A DNA stretch of 64,000 nucleotides from Pseudomonas frederiksbergensis (GCF_003732275.1 NZ_MOBM01000019.1:1-64000); one strand, 5' to 3'; numbered from the stretch's first letter, positions 37,654 to 46,234 are shown. The notes: generated by a model from the sequence alone, not told the origin. Made by a program: numbers and translations.

Positions 37654-38508
37654 ATGACCACCGACTGGCACACACTCCATAGCGAACCGGGCCTGAAAAC
37701 GCTGTATGCGAAAGCGGCAACGCGCCGCAAAATCACCGGCACCACACTGCCTGACCTGGGTTATCACTGCTGGGTCAATGTCGATCCGAAACGCCTGGAG
37801 GCTTATCGCAAGGTGTGTGGTTTCGCCGACAACGGGCTGCTACCACCGACGTATCCACACATCCTGGCGTTTGCCTTGCAGATGCAATTGCTTACCGCCA
37901 AAGCGTTTCCGTTTCCGCTGCTGGGGCTGATTCACTTGAGCAATCGCATCCGCATCTTGCGCCCCATGGGCGGCGTACACCGGGTGCGGGTCAGCGTGAA
38001 AGTGCAGAACCTGCAACCTCATGCCAAGGGGGCGACTTTCGATTTGGTGACGACGCTCGACGATCAGTTGGGAGTGCTGTGGGAGGCTGAAAGCCAAATG
38101 CTCTGTCGCGGCGTCAAACTGGAAGGTGAGCCCGTCGAGGAAGCGTTTGCATCGACGCTGTCGCTGACCGAAGTGGCCCACTGGAAAGCGCCGGCGGATA
38201 TTGGCCGCAAATACGCCAAGGTGTCCGGAGACTACAACCCGATCCACCTGAGTGCGATCAGCGCAAAACTCTTCGGCTTCCCTAGTGCCATCGCCCATGG
38301 CCTGTGGAACAAGGCACGTACGCTGGCAGCACTGACCGATCATTTGCCGACGGCAAACGTCGAGATTGCGGTGCAGTTCAGGAAACCGGTGCGCCTTCCC
38401 AGTGAAGTGACGCTGATGTCCAGCGCGGCGGGGTCCAGCGGGGATTTTCAGTTGATGGGCGCGGGGGATCTGGAACACATGGTTGGGCAGTGGCGGCCTG
38501 TTGCTTGA
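37654..38508 (+). CDS. MaoC-family dehydratase
   Basis: 284 residues from the ATG at 37654. Double hot-dog arrangement; the C-terminal half has the hydratase-2 motif YAKVSGDYNPIHLS near residue 189 (Asp, Asn-Pro, His) followed by FGFPSAIAHGLW. Converts (R)-3-hydroxyacyl- to enoyl-CoA/ACP or the reverse. Two bp from the FabG-like gene, so certainly one operon; with the divergent thiolase it forms a beta-oxidation-like set. Confidence 0.9.
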   Translation: MTTDWHTLHSEPGLKTLYAKAATRRKITGTTLPDLGYHCWVNVDPKRLEAYRKVCGFADNGLLPPTYPHILAFALQMQLLTAKAFPFPLLGLIHLSNRIRILRPMGGVHRVRVSVKVQNLQPHAKGATFDLVTTLDDQLGVLWEAESQMLCRGVKLEGEPVEEAFASTLSLTEVAHWKAPADIGRKYAKVSGDYNPIHLSAISAKLFGFPSAIAHGLWNKARTLAALTDHLPTANVEIAVQFRKPVRLPSEVTLMSSAAGSSGDFQLMGAGDLEHMVGQWRPVA

Positions 38509-38539
38509 TTGTTCGGTGCTGTAATGGATTAGCGCCTGC

Positions 38540-38720
38540 GAGATTGCCTTCGCGGGCAAGTCTCGCTCCTACAGTGGTCGGCGTATGTCTGGGAGAGATT
38601 GGTCGGTTGTGAGGCCGTCTTCGCGAGCAGGCTCGCTCCCACAATTGAATCGTGTGCTCTGCGAGAGATTGGTCGGTTGTTAGGCCGCCTTCGCGAGCAA
38701 GCCCGCTCCCACAGTGGAGC
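38540..38720. repeat. Array of three same-orientation REP elements
   Basis: Three REPs in the same orientation at about 38546-38575 (degenerate), 38618-38645 and 38688-38716. Spacers contain GAGAGATTGGTCGGTTGT twice, so unit and spacer have been duplicated together, a tandem array with a period near 70 bp. The last REP abuts the 337-bp element. Confidence 0.8.
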
Positions 38721-38731
38721 GGTGCGTACTT

Positions 38732-39068
38732 GCCCCTCACCACTCAACAGGCCGAGCGTTAGCTCGCCTGCCGCTTTTGATTTTGATCTGCCCGCCCCTT
38801 CGGGAGGCTGAGTGGAGGTGTTCATCTGGGGATTGGCGCGCAGCGCCGTTCGACGCAGTCGAACTCATCGCATGTAGGTTGAAGCGAAGCCAACCGTAGG
38901 GCGATGCCCCCAGATGGATACCGGAGCGAAGGAACGCCGAGCCTTAGCGAGGGGCCGTACGCTTGGGGCGAGACCTTTTGGGTACTTTTGGGGCGTTTGC
39001 CAAAAGTGCCTCGCCGTAAGGGCGAAACCCTAAGCCGCCGTTACCGCAGCAACGGATATGTACACTCA
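38732..39068. repeat. 337-bp structured intergenic repeat, copy 1
   Basis: About 95% identical to 46510-46845, same orientation. It contains many small hairpins: GTTCGACGCAGTCGAAC (38848-38864), GGTTGAAGCGAAGCCAACC (38877-38895, around the stable GCGAAGC mini-hairpin) and GGTACTTTTGG/CCAAAAGTGCC (38981-39010), plus an outer CATCTGGGG/CCCCAGATG pair. Short ORFs are open on both strands (for example MPPDGYRSEGTPSLSEGPYA on plus), but the changes between copies are mostly non-synonymous, so coding is unlikely. The 3' end overlaps the stop codon of the receiver gene. No known family assigned. Confidence 0.85.
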
Positions 39069-39467
39069 GGAACTAACCACCCCAGGAAACAAATTATTCA
39101 ACGTCTCCAACAACCGCACGTGATAAATCGGCTTGCGAAACAAATCCAGCACCTGCAACCGCAACATATCACTCACATCATCCATATCCGCATGCCCCGA
39201 CGTCACAATCACCGGCAAATGCTGACGAGACGTATGCTCACGCAACCGCTTGATCAACGACATGCCACTCTCCTCCGGCATCCGCAAATCAGTAATCACC
39301 AGCGCAATATCAGGATGACAAGTCAAATGATGAAGGGCGAGTTTGACCGACGTTGCCGTAAAACAAGTAAAGCCCTCGCCCTCCAGCAACTCGGCCAGTT
39401 CCAGTAACGCATCCTCCTCATCGTCGACCAGAAGCAGCTGTTGGCGAAGGAGCGCTGGAGCGTTCAT
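39066..39467 (-). CDS. Receiver-only response regulator next to flp
   Basis: 133 residues from the ATG at 39467 (AGG 8 bp upstream); a TTG five codons earlier is an alternative. A complete CheY-like receiver: acidic pocket D15/D16, phospho-acceptor D60 in VITDLRMP, conserved K112 in FRKPI. There is no output domain, so it works as a phospho-relay or a stand-alone switch. Its place beside the pilin gene, in a locus with the PprA kinase and PprB regulator, suggests a role in the same signalling pathway. Its stop codon lies in the 337-bp repeat. Confidence 0.88.
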   Translation of the reverse strand: MNAPALLRQQLLLVDDEEDALLELAELLEGEGFTCFTATSVKLALHHLTCHPDIALVITDLRMPEESGMSLIKRLREHTSRQHLPVIVTSGHADMDDVSDMLRLQVLDLFRKPIYHVRLLETLNNLFPGVVSS

Positions 39468-39551
39468 GGGTAATACCTGCAATGGACTAAGCCTTGACGT
39501 TAGAAGCCCTTTGCGGGATTGGCAAATGACTGCCCATTGCCAGCCTTAAAA

Positions 39552-39749
39552 TCAAAGCGCGGCTGAAATGGTGGTGAATATTGCGGTGACACTCGTGGCG
39601 ATGGGTCCCGCAAACGCCGCCAGCGCGACAGCCACCATACCCGCGATAATCGCGTACTCGATACCCGAAGCACCTTCAGTATCTTTGGCCAGACCTTTGT
39701 AAAAAACGAATTCGGATTTGATCTTCTGAACAACTTTAGTAAAGGACAT
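39552..39749 (-). CDS. flp: Flp-type IVb major pilin
   Basis: 65 residues from the ATG at 39749 (GGAG 7 bp upstream). A 26-residue leader ends in DTEG; the expected FppA cleavage is after G26, giving a mature pilin of 39 residues starting ASGIEYAII with the conserved Glu-Tyr pair at mature positions 5-6. A hydrophobic helix follows. It forms the adhesive Flp pilus assembled by the Tad machinery. Divergent from rcpC. Confidence 0.94.
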   Translation of the reverse strand: MSFTKVVQKIKSEFVFYKGLAKDTEGASGIEYAIIAGMVAVALAAFAGPIATSVTAIFTTISAAL

Positions 39750-40072
39750 GATGTGTCTCCTATGACAGCGGATGTTGCACAGCTGCAACATGATTCCCCT
39801 ATGCCAGCATCAGCATTGTCGGCAAACCCCGGACCAACAACTGTAAGAACGCATTAATACTTAAGTAATAACCGGTTCATTGACGTAATAAAGCAGCCCT
39901 TTTGGCTTCAACCTGTTACTTTTGTCAGATATTTACCGCCCTGTAATGGCTTTTTGCTCTACCTGCGCTACCGTCAAATAGCGAAATAGTTCGATGTTCA
40001 TAGCTGCCTGATTGCGAAGTCATCTCGTTAGAACTCTTGGGGGCGTTACGCAGCAGGAAAGGGAGAGCCTTC
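39750..40072. promoter_or_regulatory. Divergent flp/rcpC promoter region
   Basis: 323 bp with no gene, AT-rich around 39780-39960 (for example TTAATACTTAAGTAATAACC). It must drive flp leftward and the rcpC-tad operon rightward. In P. aeruginosa both are PprB-dependent; I cannot identify a PprB box with certainty here. Confidence 0.5.
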
Positions 40073-41002
40073 ATGAACAGTCGCGTCACCATGGGCCTGG
40101 CCGGGCTGTTTCTGGTAGGCGCCATCATTGCCGGTTACTGGGGGCTGACGCTGAGTCGCCAACCGGCACCCGAATCCATCGCGCAACCCGGCACATCATC
40201 GGCCCCGATACTGGCACCGGTGGACGACCCGACCCGCCAGCCGGTGGTTGTGTTGCTACGTGACATCGCGCCGTTCGAACAAATCACCGCTGCCGACGTG
40301 ACCGTGGAAAAACTCCGTACCGCCCCGGCCGGCAGCCTGTCCCGTCTTGATCAGGCCATTGGTCGTATGCCTTGGCGCACGCTGACTGCCGGCAGCTGGC
40401 TCAATGATGAAAGTTTCGAAACCGGCGGGGCGCTGGCGCGAATGATCCGCCCCGATGAGCGTGCCCTGGCCGTGGCGGCGGATGACGTGGTCAATGTCGG
40501 CGGTCAACTGAGCCCCGGCGACTATGTCGACGTCCTGCTGTTTCTGCGCATGGACACCAACAACCTCCAGCAATCGGCCCAGGTCGTGGTCCCGGCGTTG
40601 CGGGTGCTCGGTGTCGGCGACCAGTTGGGGCTGATGAACGATGGGCAGCCTGTCAACCCGGCGCGCAGCACCGAAGAAAGACTCAAGCAGGAACAGCAGC
40701 GCGCCAGCGCACGCACCGTTTTGCTCGCTGTCCCCGAACCCCTCTTGAGTCGCCTGATGCTCGCGGCTCAGGTCGGGGTTTTGCGCCTGGCCGTGCGCAG
40801 CGCCGAGGAAAAACGCCTGAACCAATACTGGGCCGGCAACCGCGATTCAAAGGCGAGCCTGGCCAGTGCCAATCGCGAACTGGTGCAGTTCAGTCAACTG
40901 GCCCTGGCCGGCACACCCAAACCCGCCACCGGCGGCGCAGCACCGCGCAAGACGAGCGTGGAAGTCATCCGCGGCAATGAAGTCACCCAACAAACGCCCT
41001 GA
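40073..41002 (+). CDS. rcpC: Flp pilus assembly protein RcpC/CpaB
   Basis: 309 residues from the ATG at 40073 (AGGGAG 8 bp upstream). One N-terminal membrane helix (about residues 8-27), then a SAF domain (about 60-125) followed by the RcpC/CpaB domain (DDVVNVGGQLSPGDYVDVLL near residue 137). Periplasmic component that normally works with the outer-membrane secretin RcpA. The secretin gene that usually follows it is missing here. Confidence 0.93.
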   Translation: MNSRVTMGLAGLFLVGAIIAGYWGLTLSRQPAPESIAQPGTSSAPILAPVDDPTRQPVVVLLRDIAPFEQITAADVTVEKLRTAPAGSLSRLDQAIGRMPWRTLTAGSWLNDESFETGGALARMIRPDERALAVAADDVVNVGGQLSPGDYVDVLLFLRMDTNNLQQSAQVVVPALRVLGVGDQLGLMNDGQPVNPARSTEERLKQEQQRASARTVLLAVPEPLLSRLMLAAQVGVLRLAVRSAEEKRLNQYWAGNRDSKASLASANRELVQFSQLALAGTPKPATGGAAPRKTSVEVIRGNEVTQQTP

Positions 41003-41023
41003 ATCGAGCGAGGACGCTTCTCC

Positions 41024-41095
41024 ATGCGCAGACGTTTCACGCAGTACTTGCTCGACAACGGCTGCTTCGATAAATGCAGCGGGTTATCGCAATGA
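41024..41095 (+). pseudogene. 23-codon ORF at the expected rcpA (secretin) position, possible deletion remnant
   Basis: MRRRFTQYLLDNGCFDKCSGLSQ cannot be longer than 23 codons. It has a good ribosome site (GAGCGAGGA) and ends in an ATGA overlap with tadZ. The basic-plus-hydrophobic start looks like the beginning of an exported protein that stops short. In related Tad loci a secretin gene of about 1.2 kb lies exactly here. An internal deletion joining the two ends of rcpA would give such an ORF. A leader peptide for tadZ translation is the alternative. Confidence 0.45.
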
Positions 41096-42297
41096 GTCAG
41101 CCCCAGAACCTGAGTCAGACGTTCCTCGCGATCACGCGCAACAGCACCGACTTCGAGTGGCTGCAAGGTGCGCTCGCCCCTTTGGGCCGAGTGATCAGCG
41201 CCGGTGGCGGCAACCTCGACGAGCTCTTGACGCTGGTGGACGTGACTTTCGCCAGCCTGGTGTTCGTGGGGCTGGACCGTGAGCATGTGGTAGCCCAGAG
41301 CGCGTTGATCGAGGGTGCCCTTGAAGCCAAACCGATGCTGGCGATCGTCGCCTTGGGCGACGGCATGGACAACCAACTCGTGCTCAACGCCATGCGCGCC
41401 GGTGCGCGGGATTTCGTCTCTTACGGTTCGCGTTCCAGTGAAGTTGCCGGCCTGGTGCGACGCCTGAGCAAACGCCTGCCGACCGTGGCGCCGAACCTGC
41501 AACAGAGTCAACAGGGTGGCCTGACCGTACTTTACGGCGCGCAGAGCAATGCCGACGGAGCGCTACTCGCCAACCACCTGGCGCACGTGGTGCAAAAGAG
41601 CGGTCAGCAGACACTGTTGCTGGATCTGGGCCTGCCGCGTGGCGACAGCCTCGCGTTGCTGGGGCTGGAGAGCTCGTTTCATTTTGGCGATGCGTTGCGA
41701 CATCTGCGGCGCCTCGACGCAACGCTGATCGACAGTGCCTTTACCACCTGTGACGCCGGGCTGCGGATTCTCGCCTACGCCAGCAACGACGAACCGCTGG
41801 AACAGACCAGTGCCGCCGAGCTGTACATGCTGCTCAGCGCCTTGCGCCAACATTTCCAGCACATTATGGTGAACCTCACCGGCCAGTCGGACAGCGAAGC
41901 GTTGCGCACCTTCGTCAGCCATTGCGACAAGTTGCTGTGGTACACCGATCAGAATGTGCTCGACTGCCGACGCAACCTTGAGGTGCTCGGCCGCTGGCGC
42001 GAAAAAGGCCTGAAGCTCGACCACGCCAGGTTGCTGGTGGACCGCTATCTGCGCAATGTTGCGCCAGACTCCGACACCTTGAGCAAAAGCTTCGGCATGG
42101 AGGTTATGGCGGTCCTTGTCTACAGCCCGGAAGTACGGCTCAACGCCAAGAATCAGGGGGTGAGCCTGTTCGAACTGGCCCCGCGCGAAAACCTGACCCA
42201 AAGCCTGCGCGCCCTCGGCGAACGACTGGCCAAACGCTCCGAAGACCTGGACAAACCCAAGGCTGGCTGGTTTGACCGATTGAGGGGCGCGCAATGA
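41092..42297 (+). CDS. tadZ: Flp pilus assembly ATPase-like protein TadZ/CpaE
   Basis: 401 residues from the ATG at 41092, which overlaps the stop of the preceding mini-ORF; an ATG at 41074 would add six residues. Receiver-like N-terminal domain (about 1-130), then a MinD/ParA-like domain in which the P-loop is degenerate (LYGAQSNADGALLANHLA near residue 146, no lysine at the usual place) and LLLDLGLPRGDS near residue 174. It localises the Tad machine at the pole. ATGA overlap with tadA. Confidence 0.9.
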   Translation: MSQPQNLSQTFLAITRNSTDFEWLQGALAPLGRVISAGGGNLDELLTLVDVTFASLVFVGLDREHVVAQSALIEGALEAKPMLAIVALGDGMDNQLVLNAMRAGARDFVSYGSRSSEVAGLVRRLSKRLPTVAPNLQQSQQGGLTVLYGAQSNADGALLANHLAHVVQKSGQQTLLLDLGLPRGDSLALLGLESSFHFGDALRHLRRLDATLIDSAFTTCDAGLRILAYASNDEPLEQTSAAELYMLLSALRQHFQHIMVNLTGQSDSEALRTFVSHCDKLLWYTDQNVLDCRRNLEVLGRWREKGLKLDHARLLVDRYLRNVAPDSDTLSKSFGMEVMAVLVYSPEVRLNAKNQGVSLFELAPRENLTQSLRALGERLAKRSEDLDKPKAGWFDRLRGAQ

Positions 42298-43574
42298 GCG
42301 GGGAAAAACTCTTCGGCGCGCCCTCCCACGGGCCGGCCGGCAATACCGACCACGAAGGCCTGAAACTGGTGCTGCACCGCTACATCATCGACGCCATCGA
42401 AGAGTCCGGGAAAAACCTGCTGGAAGGTTCGCGGCCAATGCTGTCGCAGTTCGTCATCGACAAAGTCGCCGAGTACATCGCCCGACTGCACCTGGCGATT
42501 TCCCGTTATGAGATGGAGCGGCTGGCTGAAGAAATCGTCGACGAGCTCACCGGTTTCGGCCCGCTGGAGGTGCTGCTGCGTGATTCGACGGTGACCGAAA
42601 TCCTGGTCAACGGCCCACACCGGGTGTTCGTCGAGCGCGAGGGTGTGTTGCACCTGAGTGACCTGCGATTCATCGACGACCATCACGTCGAACGGGTAAT
42701 GCAACGGATTCTCGCCCCCCTGGGCCGACGGCTCGACGAGTCTTCGCCAATGGTCGATGCGCGCCTGCCCGACGGCAGCCGGGTCAACGCGATCATCCCG
42801 CCCATTGCCCTCGATGGTCCGTGCCTGTCGATTCGAAAATTCCGCAAGGACATGCTCAAAAGCTCCGATCTGATGGCGATGCAAACCATCGATCAGGCAA
42901 TCTTTGAATTTATTCAGGAGGCCGTGGGCAAGCGCTGCAACATCCTTGTCAGCGGCGGTACCGGCACCGGCAAGACCACGCTGCTGAACATTCTCAGCCA
43001 GTTGATCGCCCCTCACGAACGCCTGGTCACCATCGAAGACGTCGCCGAACTGCAACTCGGCCATCCTCACGTGGTGCGTCTGGAAACCCGACCGCCGAAT
43101 GCCGAAGGCCACGGCGAAGTAAAGGCCAGCGACCTGATTCGCAACGCGCTGCGGATGCGCCCGGACCGGATCATCCTCGGCGAGATTCGCGGCGTCGAAG
43201 TGGTCGACGTGCTCACCGCGATGAACACCGGGCATGACGGCTCCATGAGCACCGTGCACGCCAACAATGCCCAGGATGCGCTGTTGCGCCTGGAGACGTT
43301 GGTAGGCCTGACCGGGCGCTCCATCGCTGAACGGACCCTGCGGCAAATGATCTGTGCGGCGCTGGACGTGGTAATCCAACTGACGCGCCTGCCCGATGGC
43401 CGCCGCTGCGTCAGTGAAGTGGTGGAGGTCGTGGGTATTCGGGATGACGTGTATGTGACCAATACACTGTTCCGCTTCGACCGACGCACCGGTTTCGGTT
43501 TTCTGCGCGAGGCGGTCAACCCCGCCGGCGATAAACTACGCCGCGAGTCGGCGCTCTCTCCCTTATCGCACTGA
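42294..43574 (+). CDS. tadA: Flp pilus assembly ATPase TadA/CpaF
   Basis: 426 residues. Secretion ATPase of the CpaF type: Walker A GGTGTGKTT with K227, Asp box ITIEDVAELQL-like (VTIEDVAELQL, about 245), Walker B RPDRIILGEIRG near residue 286, His box STVHANN near residue 320. It powers pilin polymerisation together with TadB and TadC. Start overlaps the tadZ stop (ATGA); tadB begins 11 bp after its stop. Confidence 0.95.
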   Translation: MSGEKLFGAPSHGPAGNTDHEGLKLVLHRYIIDAIEESGKNLLEGSRPMLSQFVIDKVAEYIARLHLAISRYEMERLAEEIVDELTGFGPLEVLLRDSTVTEILVNGPHRVFVEREGVLHLSDLRFIDDHHVERVMQRILAPLGRRLDESSPMVDARLPDGSRVNAIIPPIALDGPCLSIRKFRKDMLKSSDLMAMQTIDQAIFEFIQEAVGKRCNILVSGGTGTGKTTLLNILSQLIAPHERLVTIEDVAELQLGHPHVVRLETRPPNAEGHGEVKASDLIRNALRMRPDRIILGEIRGVEVVDVLTAMNTGHDGSMSTVHANNAQDALLRLETLVGLTGRSIAERTLRQMICAALDVVIQLTRLPDGRRCVSEVVEVVGIRDDVYVTNTLFRFDRRTGFGFLREAVNPAGDKLRRESALSPLSH

Positions 43575-43585
43575 AGGGTCACGGC

Positions 43586-44470
43586 ATGCTCAAACCGGCG
43601 CTGCTCATCCTGATTTGCCTGACATTGCTGGGCCTGTCGATCCGTTTGTTCTACAACGGTCTGCGCCAGACCGGTATCGATCGAACCCTCGGTCGCTTGA
43701 CGCAGGGGCAACCGCAACTGGCGGTGGCGAAATCGTCCTGGGCTGGCCTGGAGCGGGCCTTTCTACGCGCCGGCCTCGGTCGTCCCACCGAGCGCCTGGG
43801 GTTGTGGCTGTTGCTCTGGGCCTTGGGCATCTTGCTGGGGTTTGCCCTCGCGAGCTGGATCGGTTTGCTGGCGTTGTTGCTGATGCCGCCCCTGGCTCTA
43901 CGGCTGTACATCAGTTGGTGCTATCAGCGCCGGCTCAAGCGCATGGTCGAACAACTGCCGTCGTTGCTCGATCACACGGTGCGCAGTCTGAAGTCCGGAC
44001 GCACCCTGGCCGATGCGGTTCTGGTCGCCATCGACGCCGCCGAAGACCCATTGAAAAACGCCATGGGCCGGGTTCAGCGCAACGTTCACCTGGGCGTCAG
44101 CCTGCCTGACGCTGTCACGGACTTCGCCGAACTGTACGAGCAAGACGAGTTTCGCTTGTTCGCGCTGGGCCTTAAGGTCAATCACCGCTATGGCGGCAAT
44201 GCCAGTGAGCTGTTTGAGAACCTGATCAAAATAATCCGCGAACGAGACCAGGCTGCACGCCAATTGCGCGCCATGACGGGAGAAACCCGCATCACGGCGG
44301 TGGTGTTGGCCCTGATGCCCGTGGGGCTCGCTGCTTATTTCTTGCTGTCCAATCCGAAATACCTGCTCGCCATGTGGAACAGCAGCTCGGGGCAAATGAT
44401 GCTCGCGACCGCGTTCGGCCTGCAGGTCGTGGGCTGCCTGGCGCTATGGCGCATGTTGCGTAGCGTATGA
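43586..44470 (+). CDS. tadB: Flp pilus inner-membrane platform protein TadB
   Basis: 294 residues, T2SSF (GspF-like) family. N-terminal helix at residues 4-22, paired helices near 73-108, cytoplasmic T2SSF domain (about 123-250; LLDHTVRSLKSGRTLADAVL) and C-terminal helices. Forms the platform with TadC. Overlaps tadC by 4 bp (ATGA). Confidence 0.93.
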   Translation: MLKPALLILICLTLLGLSIRLFYNGLRQTGIDRTLGRLTQGQPQLAVAKSSWAGLERAFLRAGLGRPTERLGLWLLLWALGILLGFALASWIGLLALLLMPPLALRLYISWCYQRRLKRMVEQLPSLLDHTVRSLKSGRTLADAVLVAIDAAEDPLKNAMGRVQRNVHLGVSLPDAVTDFAELYEQDEFRLFALGLKVNHRYGGNASELFENLIKIIRERDQAARQLRAMTGETRITAVVLALMPVGLAAYFLLSNPKYLLAMWNSSSGQMMLATAFGLQVVGCLALWRMLRSV

Positions 44471-45357
44471 AAATAGCCCTGCTGATCAGCGCGCTGATGT
44501 TTCTGGCGGCCACGTTGTTGCTGCTCAGTGGCCTGCTGGACCAACATCGACGTGCTCGCCAGGTGGCTCAACGACTGGACGGCAAACCACTGAACGACCA
44601 TCGCGTCCGTCACTGGTTGCAAGTGTTGGGCGACAGCCGCATCGGTCAGCGCTCGGTCAAACTGGACAACGAAACCCAGACACTGCTCAACCGCCTCGGC
44701 TGGCGCAGCGCCCGGCAACGCTCGCTGTTCGCCGCCTGCCAGATCGGCATACCGGTGCTTGCGTTGGTCCTGAGTCTGTTAATCCAGAGCGTGTTCTTCC
44801 CGCAGGTGAACAACCACTGGATCACCCCGGCCTTCGCCACTGCCCTCGGCTATCTGCTGCCCAAACGCTTGCTGGCCGCCGCCGCGTACCGTCGGCAAAA
44901 ACAACTGGCGATTGAGATTTCAACCTTCATTCCACTGCTGCGCATCCTGTTCGAATCCGGCATGGCGGTGGAGCAGTCGCTACGAGTGCTGAGCATCGAA
45001 GGCAAACAATTACTGCCGGCCCTGACCCATGAATTGCGCCTGATACTGACCCGGGTCGATTCCGGTCTGGAACTGGGCGAAGAACTGAACAAGGCCACCC
45101 AGTTGCTGGCGGTGGACGAGTTCACCGACACCTGCGTGATTCTTCAGCAATTGATCCACCAGGGCGGCGGCGCCATGAAATCACTGCTGGGGCTCAAGCT
45201 ACTGCTCGATGACCGGCGCCTGACACGCTTGCAGGAATACATCTCCAAAATGTCCGCGAAAATGTCCGTCGTGATGATGTTGTTTCTCTTCCCGGCGCTG
45301 CTGATCGTACTGGCCGGCCCCAGCTTCACCGCTTTGGCCCGGGCCTTTCATCATTGA
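44467..45357 (+). CDS. tadC: Flp pilus inner-membrane platform protein TadC
   Basis: 296 residues, T2SSF family like TadB. N-terminal helix (residues 3-22), central helices (about 95-135), T2SSF domain at about 150-275 (LRILFESGMAVEQSLRVLS). It is the last gene of the rcpC-tadZABC operon here. In P. aeruginosa tadD and tadG follow; here a REP cluster and an unrelated DUF6124 gene follow, so tadD is absent at this site. Confidence 0.92.
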   Translation: MKIALLISALMFLAATLLLLSGLLDQHRRARQVAQRLDGKPLNDHRVRHWLQVLGDSRIGQRSVKLDNETQTLLNRLGWRSARQRSLFAACQIGIPVLALVLSLLIQSVFFPQVNNHWITPAFATALGYLLPKRLLAAAAYRRQKQLAIEISTFIPLLRILFESGMAVEQSLRVLSIEGKQLLPALTHELRLILTRVDSGLELGEELNKATQLLAVDEFTDTCVILQQLIHQGGGAMKSLLGLKLLLDDRRLTRLQEYISKMSAKMSVVMMLFLFPALLIVLAGPSFTALARAFHH

Positions 45358-45358
45358 C

Positions 45359-45522
45359 CAAGGAGCGAGGCTTGCCCGCGAAGGCGACCTGACAGCCCAC
45401 CAATCTCTTGCGGACGTACACGGTTCAACTGTGGGAGCGGGCTTGCTCGCGAAAGCGGTGTGTCAGTCGACATCAATGTTAAATGTGAAATCGTCTTCGC
45501 GAGCAAGCCCGCTCCCACAGGG
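45359..45522. repeat. REP cluster: one single REP plus one REPIN
   Basis: A degenerate REP (GGAGCGAGGCTTGCCCGCGA) is followed by a full inverted pair of the GGGC subtype (45430-45522). It fills the gap between tadC and the DUF6124 gene. Confidence 0.85.
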
Positions 45523-45525
45523 GGA

Positions 45526-45900
45526 TCAGCTGTGTGGCGCAGGCTTCGGCACGTCGACGTTATCCAACATTTGATTCACCGCCAGCTCGGCCAGCATGAT
45601 GACCTGCTGAATCGCCAGGATCGTATGCCGCTGTGGGGCTTCGACATACGCGGCAATGTCGCTGGTCATGACGCTCGCAGAAGCCAGCGACTCGCAGACA
45701 TGGGCCAGCAGGCTTTCGTTATCCATATCCGGCGCAACCATAAACATCTTGCTTGGCTTGCGGCCTTCGGTTTTTTTAGGGGTGGGATTGAGGTAGTGAT
45801 CGAGCGCGCGGTCCGCGGCTTCGTGGAATTTTTTTGAATCGAGAGATTCGTAGGGCGAAACATCGTCGGTTTCAGGGGGATTTGGGGTTGCTTTGAACAT
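45526..45900 (-). CDS. DUF6124 family protein
   Basis: 124 residues from the ATG at 45900 (AGAGG upstream). Begins MFKATPNPPETDDVSPYESL, the usual opening of this Pseudomonas family, then a positively charged linker and a helical C-terminal half (ESLLAHVCESLASASVMTSDI ... QQVIMLAELAVNQMLDNV). No function is known. Family members occur as scattered paralogues in P. fluorescens-group genomes. Its leader contains a perfect inverted repeat. It interrupts the normal Tad gene order. Confidence 0.85.
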   Translation of the reverse strand: MFKATPNPPETDDVSPYESLDSKKFHEAADRALDHYLNPTPKKTEGRKPSKMFMVAPDMDNESLLAHVCESLASASVMTSDIAAYVEAPQRHTILAIQQVIMLAELAVNQMLDNVDVPKPAPHS

Positions 45901-45932
45901 GATTAAACCTCTGGGATGAAATGGAGCCACTT

Positions 45933-45956
45933 CCAAATTGCCGCGACGCAATTTGG
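45933..45956 (-). promoter_or_regulatory. Perfect inverted repeat in the DUF6124 leader
   Basis: CCAAATTGC-CGCGAC-GCAATTTGG, 9-bp arms, 33 bp upstream of the DUF6124 start. Could be an operator or an mRNA hairpin. A second hairpin (GGCATACC-CGAA-GGTATCC) lies at 46004-46023. Confidence 0.5.
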
Positions 45957-46234
45957 GGTGGCAGCTGTACGCGGGTTCGCGGACCGATCCCAGAGGCATA
46001 TCTCGGCATACCCGAAGGTATCCCGCGCACAGTCGCCATGACACGAAACGACAGACACCCAAAAGTGCTGTTGTTCGGTGGAGCGATTATGCCTCAAGAA
46101 TCGAGCCGCGACGCCCGGACGCTGAATTGTCAGCGACGGACAAAGGCTAGAGACGCAGCGTCCGACGGGCAACCTGAAAAACATGTGGGAAGGTTCTGAT
46201 GTTTTTACAGATCAATAAACATTGTTGTCTGTAA
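45957..46234. other. Intergenic region upstream of DUF6124
   Basis: No supported gene. It contains the second hairpin noted at 46004-46023 and a purine-rich stretch. The rest of the roughly 1-kb gap up to pprB is occupied by the REP cluster and the second 337-bp element. Confidence 0.45.

Noticed and set aside
38540..38720. CRISPR array
   Set aside because: Repeats are REP palindromes with related, not unique, spacers and no cas genes are present.
38529..38825. Short ORFs (for example MNTSTQPPEGAGRSKSKAAG) within the 337-bp repeat
   Set aside because: Present on both strands of both copies, no ribosome site, and differences between copies preserve hairpins rather than codons.
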